Counted from the stretch's first letter, positions 1-8,269 are shown. The stretch is DNA of 32,098 nt from an uncultured Opitutia bacterium (GCA_903869665.1 CAIPZZ010000119.1:1-32098), one strand, 5' to 3'. Notes: a model not told the origin generated them from the sequence alone. Numbers and translations are program-made.

Positions 1-1
1 C

Positions 2-802
2 GGCCCGCCCGCGCCCGTGCCGCCGGCGGTCGCCATGGCCCGCCCGACCGAAGCCGAGCTGGTGCAACTCAACGACGCGGTGAAGCGTTTCGTCGCCTCG
101 AACCCAATCGCGACCAAATATCCGTCGCTCGTCACCGTGACTCCCCCGCGCGCCAACCCAGCCGCTTCCTACAGCCGCAGCGGCGTGCGCAATGACCAAC
201 GGCACAACGCGTTCGTCGAATTGGCGAAGAAGGGCGACATCGACATATTATTCCACGGCGACTCGATTACCGACTGGTGGCAGCAGGCCGGCGCGCAGGG
301 CGGCAAAGAGGTCTTCGACAAGTATTTTGGCGGCCAGAAAATCGCCAACTTCGCCATCGCGGGCGACACCACCCAGGGCCTGCTTTGGGGCCTGAAAAAC
401 GGCGAGGGCGAAGGCTTCTCGCCCAAGGCCATCATGCTGATGATCGGCACCAACAATACCGGCGGCAACACCGGCCCCGAGATCGCCGAGGGCGTGGGTG
501 CGGTGGTGCAGGAATTGCGGACCCGCTTCCCGTCAGCCAAAATACTCCTGCTGGCCATCTTTCCGCGCGGCGCCGGTCCGACCGACGCCAACCGTCTGAA
601 AAACGACGAGGCCAACAAGATCATCGCCAAGCTGCATGACAACCGGAACGTGTTCTTCATGGATCTCGCGCCGAAGTTTCTCGACGACAAGGGCGTGATC
701 CTACCCGGCCTGTTCCGTAACGACAACCTCCACCCCGCCGCCCCCGGCTACGAAGTCTGGGCGCAGGCCGTGAAGGACAAACTCGCCGAACTGATGAAAT
801 AA
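2..802 (+). CDS. Secreted SGNH/GDSL-type esterase, 5' truncated by window edge
   Basis: Seen: the frame is open to the first bases of the window. The residues before the first in-window GTG (17) align with the linker just before the catalytic domain of the next gene, so the true start and signal peptide lie upstream and GTG 17 is not a real start. SGNH blocks are present: GDSI nucleophile motif (HGDSITDWW), a Gly in the AGDTTQG segment (block II), GTNN (block III) and DNLH for the Asp/His pair (block V). Known: this family hydrolyses ester or acetyl groups on lipids or carbohydrates with a Ser-Asp-His site. Inferred: periplasmic or secreted, like its neighbour. It is a close tandem paralogue of the gene at 952-2001, and both end in the same KDKLAELMK peptide. 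The substrate cannot be told from sequence. Confidence 0.9.
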   Translation, partial: GPPAPVPPAVAMARPTEAELVQLNDAVKRFVASNPIATKYPSLVTVTPPRANPAASYSRSGVRNDQRHNAFVELAKKGDIDILFHGDSITDWWQQAGAQGGKEVFDKYFGGQKIANFAIAGDTTQGLLWGLKNGEGEGFSPKAIMLMIGTNNTGGNTGPEIAEGVGAVVQELRTRFPSAKILLLAIFPRGAGPTDANRLKNDEANKIIAKLHDNRNVFFMDLAPKFLDDKGVILPGLFRNDNLHPAAPGYEVWAQAVKDKLAELMK

Positions 803-951
803 TCCCGTCCCACCAGAAACATCCCAGCATTCCCAACCTAGCAACAAACCATCCTTCCGCGCGAAAATTGCTTTTTGCCTTGCCGGAAACGAGGGCGCAA
901 TGTCACCACCCGTTTAGCTTAGCTTCTCATCCATCCCCAACCCACCCTGCC

Positions 952-2001
952 ATGAAAACTGTCCGCTCCCTCCCTGCGCGCCCGCTTGTCCGGGCGCTTT
1001 GCGCCCTGGCCCTCGCCGGGGCTGTCGTCATTCCCTCCAGCGCCCAGCCCGGTGGCGCGCCCGGTCAACCCGGCCAGCCGCCCGCTGGCGGCGCTGGATT
1101 TCCAGGCGGTAACGCGGGCGGATTTCCGGGCGGTGCCGGCGGTGCCCGTGGCGGCGCTCCTGGCGGCCCCGGCGGTGCTCGGGGCGGTCGCGGCGGACAA
1201 ATTCCGACCGGCCCGGCCGCGCCCGTGCCCGCCGAGGTTACCATCCCTCGCCCGACCGAGGCTGAACTGGCGCAGCTCAACAGCGCCGTGAACCAGTTCG
1301 TCGCCTCCAACCCGCTGGCGAAAAAATACGCGTCGCTGATCAGCGTCACGCCCCCGCGCGCGGTCAATCCCGCCGCCACCTTCACCCAAAGCAATGTGCG
1401 GAACGCCCAGCGGCACGACGCCTTCGTCGCGCTGGCGCAGAAGGGCGACATTGACCTGCTCTTCGACGGCGACTCGATCACCGACTTTTGGCAGAACGCC
1501 GGCAAGCCGGTCTTCGACAAATATTTTGGCGGCATGAAGGTGGCCAACTTCGCCGTCTCCGGCGACACCACCCAAGGCGTGCTCTGGGGCCTGAAGAACG
1601 GCGAGGGCCAGGGCTTCTCGCCCAAGGCCATCATGCTGATGATCGGCACCAACAACGCCACCCAAGGGAGCACCGGGCCAGAGATCGCCGAAGGCGTCGG
1701 CGCGATCGTGATGGAGATGCGGAAGGATTTCCCAAACGCGAAAATCCTGCTGCTCGCCATCTTCCCGCGCGGCGCAGGGCCCACCGATGCGAACCGCCTC
1801 AAAAACATCGAGGCGAACAAGCTCATCGCCAAGCTGCATGACAACAAGAACGTGTTCTACTTGGACATCGGCGACAAGTTCCTCCAGCCCGACGGCAGCA
1901 TCGCCCGTGAGATCATGGGCGACGCGCTGCACCCCACGGCTGCCGGTTACGAGATCTGGGCCGCCGCCGTGAAAGACAAGCTCGCCGAGCTGATGAAGTG
2001 A
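952..2001 (+). CDS. Secreted SGNH/GDSL-type esterase with Gly-rich linker (tandem paralogue)
   Basis: 349 residues. I chose ATG 952 because it opens directly with a signal peptide (basic MKTVRSLPARPLVR, hydrophobic core, likely cleavage near residue 32 after SSAQ). An upstream in-frame start at 868 would only add 28 non-signal-like residues. Residues 33-95 form a Gly/Pro/Ala/Arg-rich linker and residues 97-349 the SGNH hydrolase domain. Catalytic motifs are GDS with Ser175, GTNN at 232-235 (block III Asn235), and Asp324/His327 in DALHP. Known: SGNH hydrolases are esterases or deacetylases using these residues. The gene sits 149 bp after its paralogue and is followed by a strong terminator at 2066-2098, so the pair may form one unit. 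Inferred: exported carbohydrate-ester or lipid esterase; exact substrate unknown. Confidence 0.92.
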   Translation: MKTVRSLPARPLVRALCALALAGAVVIPSSAQPGGAPGQPGQPPAGGAGFPGGNAGGFPGGAGGARGGAPGGPGGARGGRGGQIPTGPAAPVPAEVTIPRPTEAELAQLNSAVNQFVASNPLAKKYASLISVTPPRAVNPAATFTQSNVRNAQRHDAFVALAQKGDIDLLFDGDSITDFWQNAGKPVFDKYFGGMKVANFAVSGDTTQGVLWGLKNGEGQGFSPKAIMLMIGTNNATQGSTGPEIAEGVGAIVMEMRKDFPNAKILLLAIFPRGAGPTDANRLKNIEANKLIAKLHDNKNVFYLDIGDKFLQPDGSIAREIMGDALHPTAAGYEIWAAAVKDKLAELMK

Positions 2002-2065
2002 GCCGCGAAACGCCCCCCAGGCCAAGCGCCGGGGACGTCGCGTTCCGCCTCAAAGCCAGACTTCG

Positions 2066-2098
2066 CCCGCCGCCGGTTTTCCGGCGGCGGGTTTTTTT
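2066..2098 (+). terminator. Rho-independent terminator after the GDSL pair
   Basis: A perfect 11-bp GC-rich stem (2066-2076 pairing with 2081-2091) closes a TTTT loop and is followed immediately by seven T residues (2092-2098). It starts 64 bp after the stop codon of the second GDSL gene. This is a canonical intrinsic terminator on the + strand. Confidence 0.93.
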
Positions 2099-2110
2099 AT
2101 CAGTCTGTTT

Positions 2111-2196
2111 GTCATGACGAGGAGTTCGCGACGCGAACGTCGAAGGCATCCATCAGGCTGGATTGCCACGCCCGGCTGCGCCGGTCTCGCAATGAC
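2111..2196. repeat. Short interspersed palindromic repeat with GTCATTGCGAG-like ends
   Basis: An 86-bp element. Its right end, read on the - strand, is GTCATTGCGAG followed by a GTGGCAATCCAG-like core; its left end on the + strand is GTCATGACGAG, a 9/11 match in inverted orientation. An internal palindrome GTTCGCGACGCGAAC-like (about 2123-2138) is also present. From general knowledge, GTCATTGCGAG...GTGGCAATC elements occur as dispersed intergenic repeats in many bacterial genomes. No ORF lies inside it. It sits just after a terminator, a typical place for such elements. Confidence 0.7.
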
Positions 2197-2207
2197 AAGG
2201 CGGCCGT

Positions 2208-2243
2208 TGCCACCGCCGGTTTTTGCCGGCGAAGGCGGTGGCA
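2208..2243. other. Inverted repeat (hairpin) in the intergenic region
   Basis: TGCCACCGCC (2208-2217) pairs with GGCGGTGGCA (2234-2243). A nested alternative stem GCCGG/CCGGC encloses a T-rich loop (2215-2230). It lies 12 bp after the interspersed repeat and may be a second palindromic unit or an RNA structure. There is no T-run to support a terminator. Confidence 0.5.
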
Positions 2244-2282
2244 CCGATGCGGACGGGCTGGGCCAGTCCACCTGAAGCAAGT

Positions 2283-2436
2283 CCGCGACGAGGGCGTCGC
2301 GGCTCCAGCCGGCGCTATGCCCGCCGCTTATGGCCGGGCCGCAGGGTTTTCATGGCGAGCGGCGCAAACGCAGTTTTCGCTCGCCGCCGCCCAAGCGGTC
2401 TCGCAAGGTGCCCTGCCTCTCGGTTTTATCCTACCC
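2283..2436 (+). other. Structured, apparently non-coding leader upstream of hppA
   Basis: Two hairpins are visible: CCGCGACG-AGGG-CGTCGCGG (2283-2302, perfect 8-bp stem) and GGCGAGCG...CGCTCGCC (2354-2361 with 2378-2385). An in-frame ATG at 2317 would extend HppA by 40 residues through this stretch, but the encoded peptide is not signal-like and would cover the second hairpin, so I treat it as leader. Together with the terminator, repeat and hairpin at 2066-2243, it accounts for the 435-bp gap 2002-2436. No known riboswitch was recognised, and no clear promoter was found. Confidence 0.35.
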
Positions 2437-4929
2437 GTGCCTTCCCTGACCCGTTTCCTTTCTTGGCGCAAATCCGCCGCTGTCGCCGCGCTTTCCCTGC
2501 TGTCGGCCCCGCTTGCACGCGCAAGCGAAGCGGACATCCGCATCCCCGATCTCTCCTCGGTGAGCTTCTTCGGCGGCGCGCTGAGCGGCGCGACGCTACT
2601 CGTGATCGGCCTCGGCGTGTGCGTGGCGGGCGTGATCTTCGGCTGGCTGCAATACTCGCAGACCAAGAGCCTGCCCGTCCACCCCGCGATGGCGGGCGTG
2701 GCGCAGCTTATCTGGGAGACGTGCAAGACCTACTTGTTCCAGCAGGGCAAATTTCTCGCCATCCTGTGGGTGATCGTGGCGGTGTGCATGGGCGCGTATT
2801 TCGGCGGTCTGATGAAGCTGCCGGCGGGCGAGGTGGCGCTGATCCTCGGCTCATCGGTGCTCGGGATGCTGGGCAGCTACGGCGTGGCGTGGTTCGGAAT
2901 CCGCATCAACACCGTGGCCAACGCGCGCACGGCGTTCTCCTCGCTGCGCGGCCGGCCGCTGGCCATGCTCTCCATCCCGCTGCGCTCGGGCATGAGTATC
3001 GGGCTGCTGCTCATCGCCACAGAGCTGTTTTTCATGATCTGCATCTTGCGCTTCGTGCCGGGCAACCTGGCGGGGCCGTGCTTCCTGGGCTTCGCTATCG
3101 GCGAGTCGCTCGGCGCGGCGTGCCTGCGCATCTGCGGCGGTATCTTCACGAAGATCGCCGACATCGGCGCGGACCTGATGAAGATCGTCTTCAACCTCCC
3201 TGAGGACGACCCACGCAACCCCGGCGTCATCGCCGACTGCACGGGCGACAACGCCGGCGACTCCGTCGGGCCTACGGCGGACGGCTTCGAGACCTACGGC
3301 GTGACGGGCGTGGCGTTGGTGACGTTCCTCGCGCTCACGTTTGCCGCGCCGGAGCAGCAGCCACTCTGCGCCCTGCTCATCGTGTGGCTGTTCGCCATGA
3401 GCATACTGATGGTGGTGTCGTCGTTCGTGAGCTATCTCGCCAACGAGGCGGTGAGCAAGGTGCTCTTCGGCGGCTCGAAGGACTTTAACTTTGAACAGCC
3501 GCTGACAAATCTGGTGTGGCTCACCTCGATCATCTCCATCGCTGTGACCTATCTCGCGAGCTGGCTGCTGCTGGCCGGACACCCGTTGCTAGTCGGCGCC
3601 CAGGCCGATCTCTGGTGGGTGCTCGCCACCATCATCTCGCTCGGCACGGCGGCCGGCGCGCTCATCCCGGAGATGACAAAGGTCTTCACGAGCACGGAGT
3701 CGCGCCATGTGAAGGAAGTCGTCACCTCCTCGCGGCAGGGCGGCGCGTCGCTCAACATCCTGAGCGGCCTCGTGGCGGGCAACTTCTCCGCGTTCTGGAC
3801 GGGGCTAGTCATCCTCGCGCTGATGTTTGGCGCGGCGCACTTCGCCTCGCTGGAGCCGCTGCACGGCGTGATGCCGAAGGAATTCGCGTTCGCCGCGCCG
3901 ATCCTCGCGTTCGGGCTGGTGGCGTTCGGCTTCCTCAGCATGGGGCCGGTCATCATCGCGGTGGACTCGTTCGGCCCCGTGACCGACAATGCCCAATCCA
4001 TCTACGAGCTCTCGCAGATCGAACGGCTCCCTGGCATCGCCGCCGAATTTGAGCGCGAGCATGGCTTCAAGCCCGACTTCGCCAACGCCAAGGAGCAGCT
4101 CGAGAAGGCCGACGGCGCGGGCAACACCTTCAAGGCCACCGCCAAGCCCGTGCTTATCGGCACCGCCGTGGTCGGCGCGACCACAATGGTCTTCGGCATC
4201 ATCATCATGCTGAAATCCATTCCCGAGTTTGCCGACACCATCGAGCGGCTCTCCCTCATCCGGCCGGAGCCGATTATGGGCCTGCTCATGGGCGGCGCGG
4301 TCATCTACTGGTTCACCGGCGCGAGCATGCAGGCCGTCGTCACCGGCGCATACCGCGCGGTGGTTTACATCAAGGAGAACATGAAGCTCGACGCCGCTGC
4401 GGCCACCACGGAGGCGTCCAAGGAAGTCGTCCACATCTGCACCCAATACGCGCAGCGCGGCATGGTAAACATCTTCATGGTTGTGTTCAGTCTCGCACTG
4501 GCACTCGCGCTCTTCGATCCGTTCTTCTTTATCGGCTACCTTGTCGGGCTGGCGTTCTTCGGGCTGTTCCAGGCCATCTTCATGGCCAACGCCGGCGGCG
4601 CGTGGGACAACGCGAAAAAAATCGTCGAGGTCGAGCTGAAGCAGAAGCACTCCCCGCTGCACGCCGCCACCGTCGTCGGCGACACGGTGGGCGACCCGTT
4701 CAAGGACACCTCGTCCGTCTCGCTCAACCCCGTCATCAAGTTCACCACGCTCTTCGGCCTGCTCGCCGTCGAAATCGCCGTGAAGATGCCGGTGGAGCTC
4801 AAACACACCCTGTCGGCGGTGTTTCTGGTCGTCGGCCTCGTGTTCGTCTGGCGCAGCTTCTACGCGATGCGAATTCCCGTGAAAGAGAAGGACGCCGCCG
4901 TCGTCGAGCACCAGATGGAGACGGACTGA
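2437..4929 (+). CDS. hppA: Membrane-bound ion-translocating pyrophosphatase (divergent, predicted K+-independent)
   Basis: About 830 residues from GTG 2437, chosen because it yields a signal-like N-terminus (MPSLTRFLSWRKSAAVAAL...). ATG 2317 is possible but adds 40 unsupported residues. Known: the enzyme couples PPi hydrolysis to H+ and/or Na+ pumping across the inner membrane with about 16 helices. Seen: substrate-site motifs EDDPRNPGVIAD (Asp257 onward) and GDNAGDS, DSFGPVTDNAQ, GGAWDNAKK and DTVGDPFKDTSS (Asp749 onward). The usual GMGADLFESY segment reads here as GPTADGFETYG, which marks a divergent subgroup. At the position that separates K+-dependent (Ala) from K+-independent (Lys) enzymes, GNTFKA carries Lys566, so K+ independence is predicted. 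Whether it pumps H+, Na+ or both cannot be decided by eye. No neighbour shares its pathway. Confidence 0.93.
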   Translation: MPSLTRFLSWRKSAAVAALSLLSAPLARASEADIRIPDLSSVSFFGGALSGATLLVIGLGVCVAGVIFGWLQYSQTKSLPVHPAMAGVAQLIWETCKTYLFQQGKFLAILWVIVAVCMGAYFGGLMKLPAGEVALILGSSVLGMLGSYGVAWFGIRINTVANARTAFSSLRGRPLAMLSIPLRSGMSIGLLLIATELFFMICILRFVPGNLAGPCFLGFAIGESLGAACLRICGGIFTKIADIGADLMKIVFNLPEDDPRNPGVIADCTGDNAGDSVGPTADGFETYGVTGVALVTFLALTFAAPEQQPLCALLIVWLFAMSILMVVSSFVSYLANEAVSKVLFGGSKDFNFEQPLTNLVWLTSIISIAVTYLASWLLLAGHPLLVGAQADLWWVLATIISLGTAAGALIPEMTKVFTSTESRHVKEVVTSSRQGGASLNILSGLVAGNFSAFWTGLVILALMFGAAHFASLEPLHGVMPKEFAFAAPILAFGLVAFGFLSMGPVIIAVDSFGPVTDNAQSIYELSQIERLPGIAAEFEREHGFKPDFANAKEQLEKADGAGNTFKATAKPVLIGTAVVGATTMVFGIIIMLKSIPEFADTIERLSLIRPEPIMGLLMGGAVIYWFTGASMQAVVTGAYRAVVYIKENMKLDAAAATTEASKEVVHICTQYAQRGMVNIFMVVFSLALALALFDPFFFIGYLVGLAFFGLFQAIFMANAGGAWDNAKKIVEVELKQKHSPLHAATVVGDTVGDPFKDTSSVSLNPVIKFTTLFGLLAVEIAVKMPVELKHTLSAVFLVVGLVFVWRSFYAMRIPVKEKDAAVVEHQMETD

Positions 4930-5010
4930 GGCGCGAGTTTCGGCAAAACGGGTATGGCCGGAAACCGCGCTTGCCACGGTGGCGTCTTTAGCCAAACCTG
5001 CCGCCACATT

Positions 5011-6729
5011 ATGCGCCTTCTTCCCCGCCCATCCCTCGTCCCTCGTCTCATCTGCGGCCTCGCCGTCGGCGTCGCCCTCAGCCTGTCCGGCCCGCTGGCC
5101 GCCCAGCAGTTCGGCGGTTTCGGCCAGCCCGCGCCGCTGCCTTCCGCCGCCGACCTCAAGACGGCCCTCACGCTTTCCGACACGCAGGTCGCCCAGATCA
5201 CACCGCTGCTCGACGCCATCAACCAGAGCCAACAGGCCGTGACGGCCGCCCAAACCAAGGCCACTGCGGCCACCACCACCGCTCTCGCCGCTGTCGCCGC
5301 CACGCTCAATCCCGCGCAACAGACGCAGCTCGCCGCCTTGTTTGCCGCCTCCCAGGCTCCGCGCGGCGGCGGACGCGGCGGACGCGGCAATGCCGGCCCC
5401 GCCGCCAACACCCTACCCTACCTCGTCCAGCCCGCGCTCGGCGGTCTGCGCTTCGACAAGCCCCTCGAAATCGTCACCGCGCCCGGTGAGCCGCGCAGCC
5501 TCTACATTCTTGAAAAGGAGGTCGGCCAGATCATCCGCATCGCCGACACAGCAAAGCCCGAAAAGAGCGTTTTCCTCAACATCTCCGAGGAGATCGGCAA
5601 CCTAGACAACGAGCGTGGCATCCTCGCCCTCGCGTTCCACCCCGATTACCAGCGCAACCATTTCATTTACATCTGGTTCACCGCCTCCAACGCCGACGGT
5701 TCCGATTCCTACGACCGCCTCTCGCGCTTCACCGTCGGCGCCGACGGCAAGGTTGACCCCAAGTCCGAGCAGAAGCTCATCTCGCAGTTCGACCGCGCCA
5801 ACAACCACAACGGGGGCCAGCTCGCGTTCGGCCCCGACGGCTACCTCTATCTCTCGATGGGCGACGAGGGCGGATTCAACGGCGAGTTCCAGAACACCCA
5901 GCTCGTGGACAAAAACTTCTTCTCCGGCATGCTTCGCCTGGACGTGGACAAAAAGCCCGGCTCGCTCCCGCCCAATCCCCACCCCGCCGTCCACCCCGGT
6001 GCCTACAATATCCCGCCTGATAACCCTTGGGTCGGCGCGACGACCTTCAACGGCCGCCCGGTGGATCCCACCAAGGTTCGCACTGAATACTGGGCCGTCG
6101 GCCTCCGCAACCCGTGGCGCTGGTCGTTTGACCCCGTGACCAAGTTGCTCTGGCTCGCCGACGTCGGCCAGGACCGCCAGGAGGAAATTGACCTCATCCG
6201 TGGCGGCGGCAACTACGGCTGGAACTTCCGCGAAGGCACCGACTCCTTCACCGAGCCACCCTACACCGGCCGCCGCACCCAGTTCGGTCCCTCCATCCCG
6301 CCCCGGCCCGATCCGGACCGCGTCAAACCCGAAGGCCTCAAGTTCGACGACCCCGTCTTCATCTACTACCACCCCGGCCTCGCCCCCGCTGGCGACCTTA
6401 ACACCGGCAATAGCGTCACTGGTGGTATCGTGTATCGCGGCGACGCGGTGCCCGCGCTCAAGGGCCGCTACCTCTTCGCCGACTACAATAGCGGCCTCAT
6501 CTGGGCGCTCGGCCCGGTGACGGCGGACAAAGATTTCAAGCTCACCGCCAAGCCGACGGTCGAAATCATCGCGCGCCGCACCGGCCTCGTGTCCTTTGGG
6601 CAGGATCCCGTCACGGGCGACTTGCTCGTGGCCAACTACAGCATGGGCACAATCGAGCGTCTCGTGCCCAACCCCAGCCCCGCGCCCGCGACACCAGCGG
6701 CCGCGCCCGCACCTCTCGGCAATCCCTGA
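5011..6729 (+). CDS. Secreted PQQ-dependent aldose sugar dehydrogenase-like protein with N-terminal Spy-like helical module
   Basis: 572 residues from ATG 5011, which begins a clean signal peptide ending near residue 31 (PLAAQQ). The start at 4954 adds 19 unrelated residues. Residues 45-115 are Ala/Gln-rich helices with two LxxxQ marks (LSDTQ 55-59, LNPAQ 99-103), resembling Spy/LTxxQ periplasmic modules. Residues 117-130 are a Gly/Arg linker, then a six-bladed propeller of the soluble glucose/aldose dehydrogenase family. Its family marks include ERGILALAFHPDY, NNHNGGQLAFGPDGYLY (His266 fits the catalytic base), VGLRNPWRWSFDP, LADVGQDRQEEID, GGGNYGWNFREG and a closing GRYLFADY. Known: such enzymes oxidise aldoses in the periplasm with PQQ and Ca2+. 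Inferred: the cofactor may be absent, because many homologues are only annotated by fold. No PQQ biosynthesis gene is nearby. Confidence 0.88.
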   Translation: MRLLPRPSLVPRLICGLAVGVALSLSGPLAAQQFGGFGQPAPLPSAADLKTALTLSDTQVAQITPLLDAINQSQQAVTAAQTKATAATTTALAAVAATLNPAQQTQLAALFAASQAPRGGGRGGRGNAGPAANTLPYLVQPALGGLRFDKPLEIVTAPGEPRSLYILEKEVGQIIRIADTAKPEKSVFLNISEEIGNLDNERGILALAFHPDYQRNHFIYIWFTASNADGSDSYDRLSRFTVGADGKVDPKSEQKLISQFDRANNHNGGQLAFGPDGYLYLSMGDEGGFNGEFQNTQLVDKNFFSGMLRLDVDKKPGSLPPNPHPAVHPGAYNIPPDNPWVGATTFNGRPVDPTKVRTEYWAVGLRNPWRWSFDPVTKLLWLADVGQDRQEEIDLIRGGGNYGWNFREGTDSFTEPPYTGRRTQFGPSIPPRPDPDRVKPEGLKFDDPVFIYYHPGLAPAGDLNTGNSVTGGIVYRGDAVPALKGRYLFADYNSGLIWALGPVTADKDFKLTAKPTVEIIARRTGLVSFGQDPVTGDLLVANYSMGTIERLVPNPSPAPATPAAAPAPLGNP

Positions 6730-6744
6730 CGCGAGACTGAGAGT

Positions 6745-6801
6745 CCCTGCGCTTCGGCGCAGGGCTAAACCGCCTTTGTATCCCGCCGCACGAGCGGCGG
6801 G
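6745..6801. terminator. Two stable hairpins between convergent genes
   Basis: CCCTGCGC-TTCG-GCGCAGGG (6745-6764) is an 8-bp stem with a stabilising UUCG loop. CCCGCCGC-ACGA-GCGGCGGG (6782-6801) is a second 8-bp stem. They lie between the + strand sugar dehydrogenase and the - strand TerC gene. Neither is followed by a good T-run, so a bidirectional or factor-assisted terminator, or a palindromic repeat pair, is only suggested. Confidence 0.5.
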
Positions 6802-6874
6802 ACTGGGATTTATCGGCAACTTCAGGTTGTAAGTGCCGCACCGCCGGCCGGTGAAATATCGGGCGTCCTCGCGC

Positions 6875-7603
6875 CTACTTTTGCTCCCGCTTCCGCCGCC
6901 GCATTAACCACGGCCACAGTAGCACACCGGCCACGCACAGCGCCTCAAAAACGTGGATGCCGAACGGCGTGGGGGTGAGAAATTGCCTCACCAGCCCGTC
7001 GCCGGGGATCATCTCGCCACCCACGATTCCGAGGATGCCCGCGCCGACATAGACGATCACCGGCCAGCGGTTCATCCAGCCGGCGAGGAGATTGCTGGCA
7101 AACACCACTAGCGGGATACTCAGGATCAGGCCGAACCAGATGAGCGTCCCGCTGCCGTGCGACGCCCCTGCGACCGCGAGCACATTGTCGAGCGACATGA
7201 CGAGATCGGCCACCGAGATGAGCCAGACGGCATGCCAGAGACTGTTCGCCTCTTTGTGCTCCTTCGCGCTGTCCGTGTTTTCGCGCAGCAATTTGACGGC
7301 GATCCACAGGATGAGCGCGCCGCCCAAGAGCTTGATGGCCGGCACGCCGAGCAGTCGCGAGGCGAAGATCGTCAGTGCCACGCGCATCAGCACCGCCGCG
7401 CCGGAGCCGAGCAGGATACCCCAGAGCCGTTCCTTCTTTCCCAGCCGCCGCACCGCGAGCGCAATGACCACGGCGTTGTCGCCCGCCAGCACGATGTCAA
7501 TCAGCACGATCTTCACGACCGCGGCCCACCACACCGGGCTGAAAGCGGCAGGATCGGCGACGGCCGGAGCGGTTTCGGCGGCGGAGGCGAGGAAGGTCGT
7601 CAT
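6875..7603 (-). CDS. TerC/Alx-family integral membrane protein
   Basis: 242 residues. Family signature motifs are both present: IVLAGDNAVVIALA (Asp42-Asn43 within the first core helix) and ADLVMSLDNVLAVAG in the second half, giving the inverted-repeat arrangement of acidic DN pairs in membrane helices. About seven membrane segments are visible, and the protein ends in a basic tail (RRRKREQK). Known: TerC/YceF/Alx-type proteins are implicated in Mn2+ efflux and metallation of exported enzymes; others are annotated as tellurium resistance. Inferred: metal export in the inner membrane, with Mn2+ the most likely ion. Length is normal for the YjbE-like short subgroup. No Mn riboswitch (yybP-ykoY) was recognisable in the short upstream gap. 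The downstream neighbour converges. Confidence 0.9.
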   Translation of the reverse strand: MTTFLASAAETAPAVADPAAFSPVWWAAVVKIVLIDIVLAGDNAVVIALAVRRLGKKERLWGILLGSGAAVLMRVALTIFASRLLGVPAIKLLGGALILWIAVKLLRENTDSAKEHKEANSLWHAVWLISVADLVMSLDNVLAVAGASHGSGTLIWFGLILSIPLVVFASNLLAGWMNRWPVIVYVGAGILGIVGGEMIPGDGLVRQFLTPTPFGIHVFEALCVAGVLLWPWLMRRRKREQK

Positions 7604-7672
7604 GCGTGGAATAATCGTCCTCCGTATCGTCCGCGCCGCCCCACGCGCGTCAACGGCGAACCGCGCGCGCCC

Positions 7673-8062
7673 TCACAGCCGCCGCCAGACCAACCCGAGC
7701 AGCGAGACCATCATCCCGATGCGGATCGCACCCTCCAGCGTCAGCACCACCAAACACCAACGCAGCCCGAGCTGCCGCCGGGCCGACAGCCCCAGCACCG
7801 ACACCACGAGCATGCACGCCGCCTGCGCCCAGCTGAAACGTGACGAAACGAGCCCCACCATCCACAGCCACTGGCCCACAATGCCCAGGATCCAGCAGAA
7901 CGCCGTCCGCTCCCCCGGACCCAGCCCACGCGGGTCCTGCCCGCGCTCGATCTGCTTCACGCCCACGAGCCGCTCCGCCCTCACAAGCTGCCAGATCTCA
8001 AACGCCATAAACATCGGCGCGAGCCAGAGCAGCACGGGGACAGGGGTATTGGCGGATGGCAT
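7673..8062 (-). CDS. Small integral membrane protein, unknown function
   Basis: 129 residues from the ATG at 8062; an ATG at 8116 would add 18 polar residues (GGGDGWEKGRR-type) in front of the first membrane segment. I do not recognise the family. Four hydrophobic segments are visible (near residues 8-25, 55-72, 75-95 and 105-124), separated by short basic or polar loops, with the C-terminus ending RRL. It lies 69 bp upstream of the TerC gene on the same strand, so co-transcription is plausible, but no functional link is shown. Predicted inner-membrane location is the only firm statement. Start choice is uncertain because neither candidate has a clear Shine-Dalgarno sequence. Confidence 0.65.
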   Translation of the reverse strand: MPSANTPVPVLLWLAPMFMAFEIWQLVRAERLVGVKQIERGQDPRGLGPGERTAFCWILGIVGQWLWMVGLVSSRFSWAQAACMLVVSVLGLSARRQLGLRWCLVVLTLEGAIRIGMMVSLLGLVWRRL

Positions 8063-8234
8063 GGGACAATAGAACCGCCGGCCCTTCTCCCACCCATCCC
8101 CTCCCCCTGCAATCATGAAACTCCGCCAGCTTTTCCTCTGCTACGCTCAAACTGCTTACCCATTCTTCGCCCACCTGCTCCTGACGCTGTGATTTTTCCA
8201 TCTCCCATTCGCCCGCCGCCCACCCCTTTGCCTT

Positions 8235-8263
8235 TTGACACCGCCCCGCGTGCGACCATCATC
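8235..8263 (+). promoter_or_regulatory. Possible promoter for the pdxH unit
   Basis: A perfect TTGACA (8235-8240) lies in the divergent gap before pdxH. A 17-nt spacer leads to ATCATC, a poor -10. The distance to ATG 8270 would leave almost no leader. The call rests on the -35 match alone. Confidence 0.25.
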
Positions 8264-8269
8264 GCGGCC

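Noticed and set aside
3805-5319. A 504-codon - strand open frame
   Set aside because: Antisense across the hppA-PQQ gene junction, charged low-complexity composition, no family motif, while the + strand carries clear enzyme signatures.
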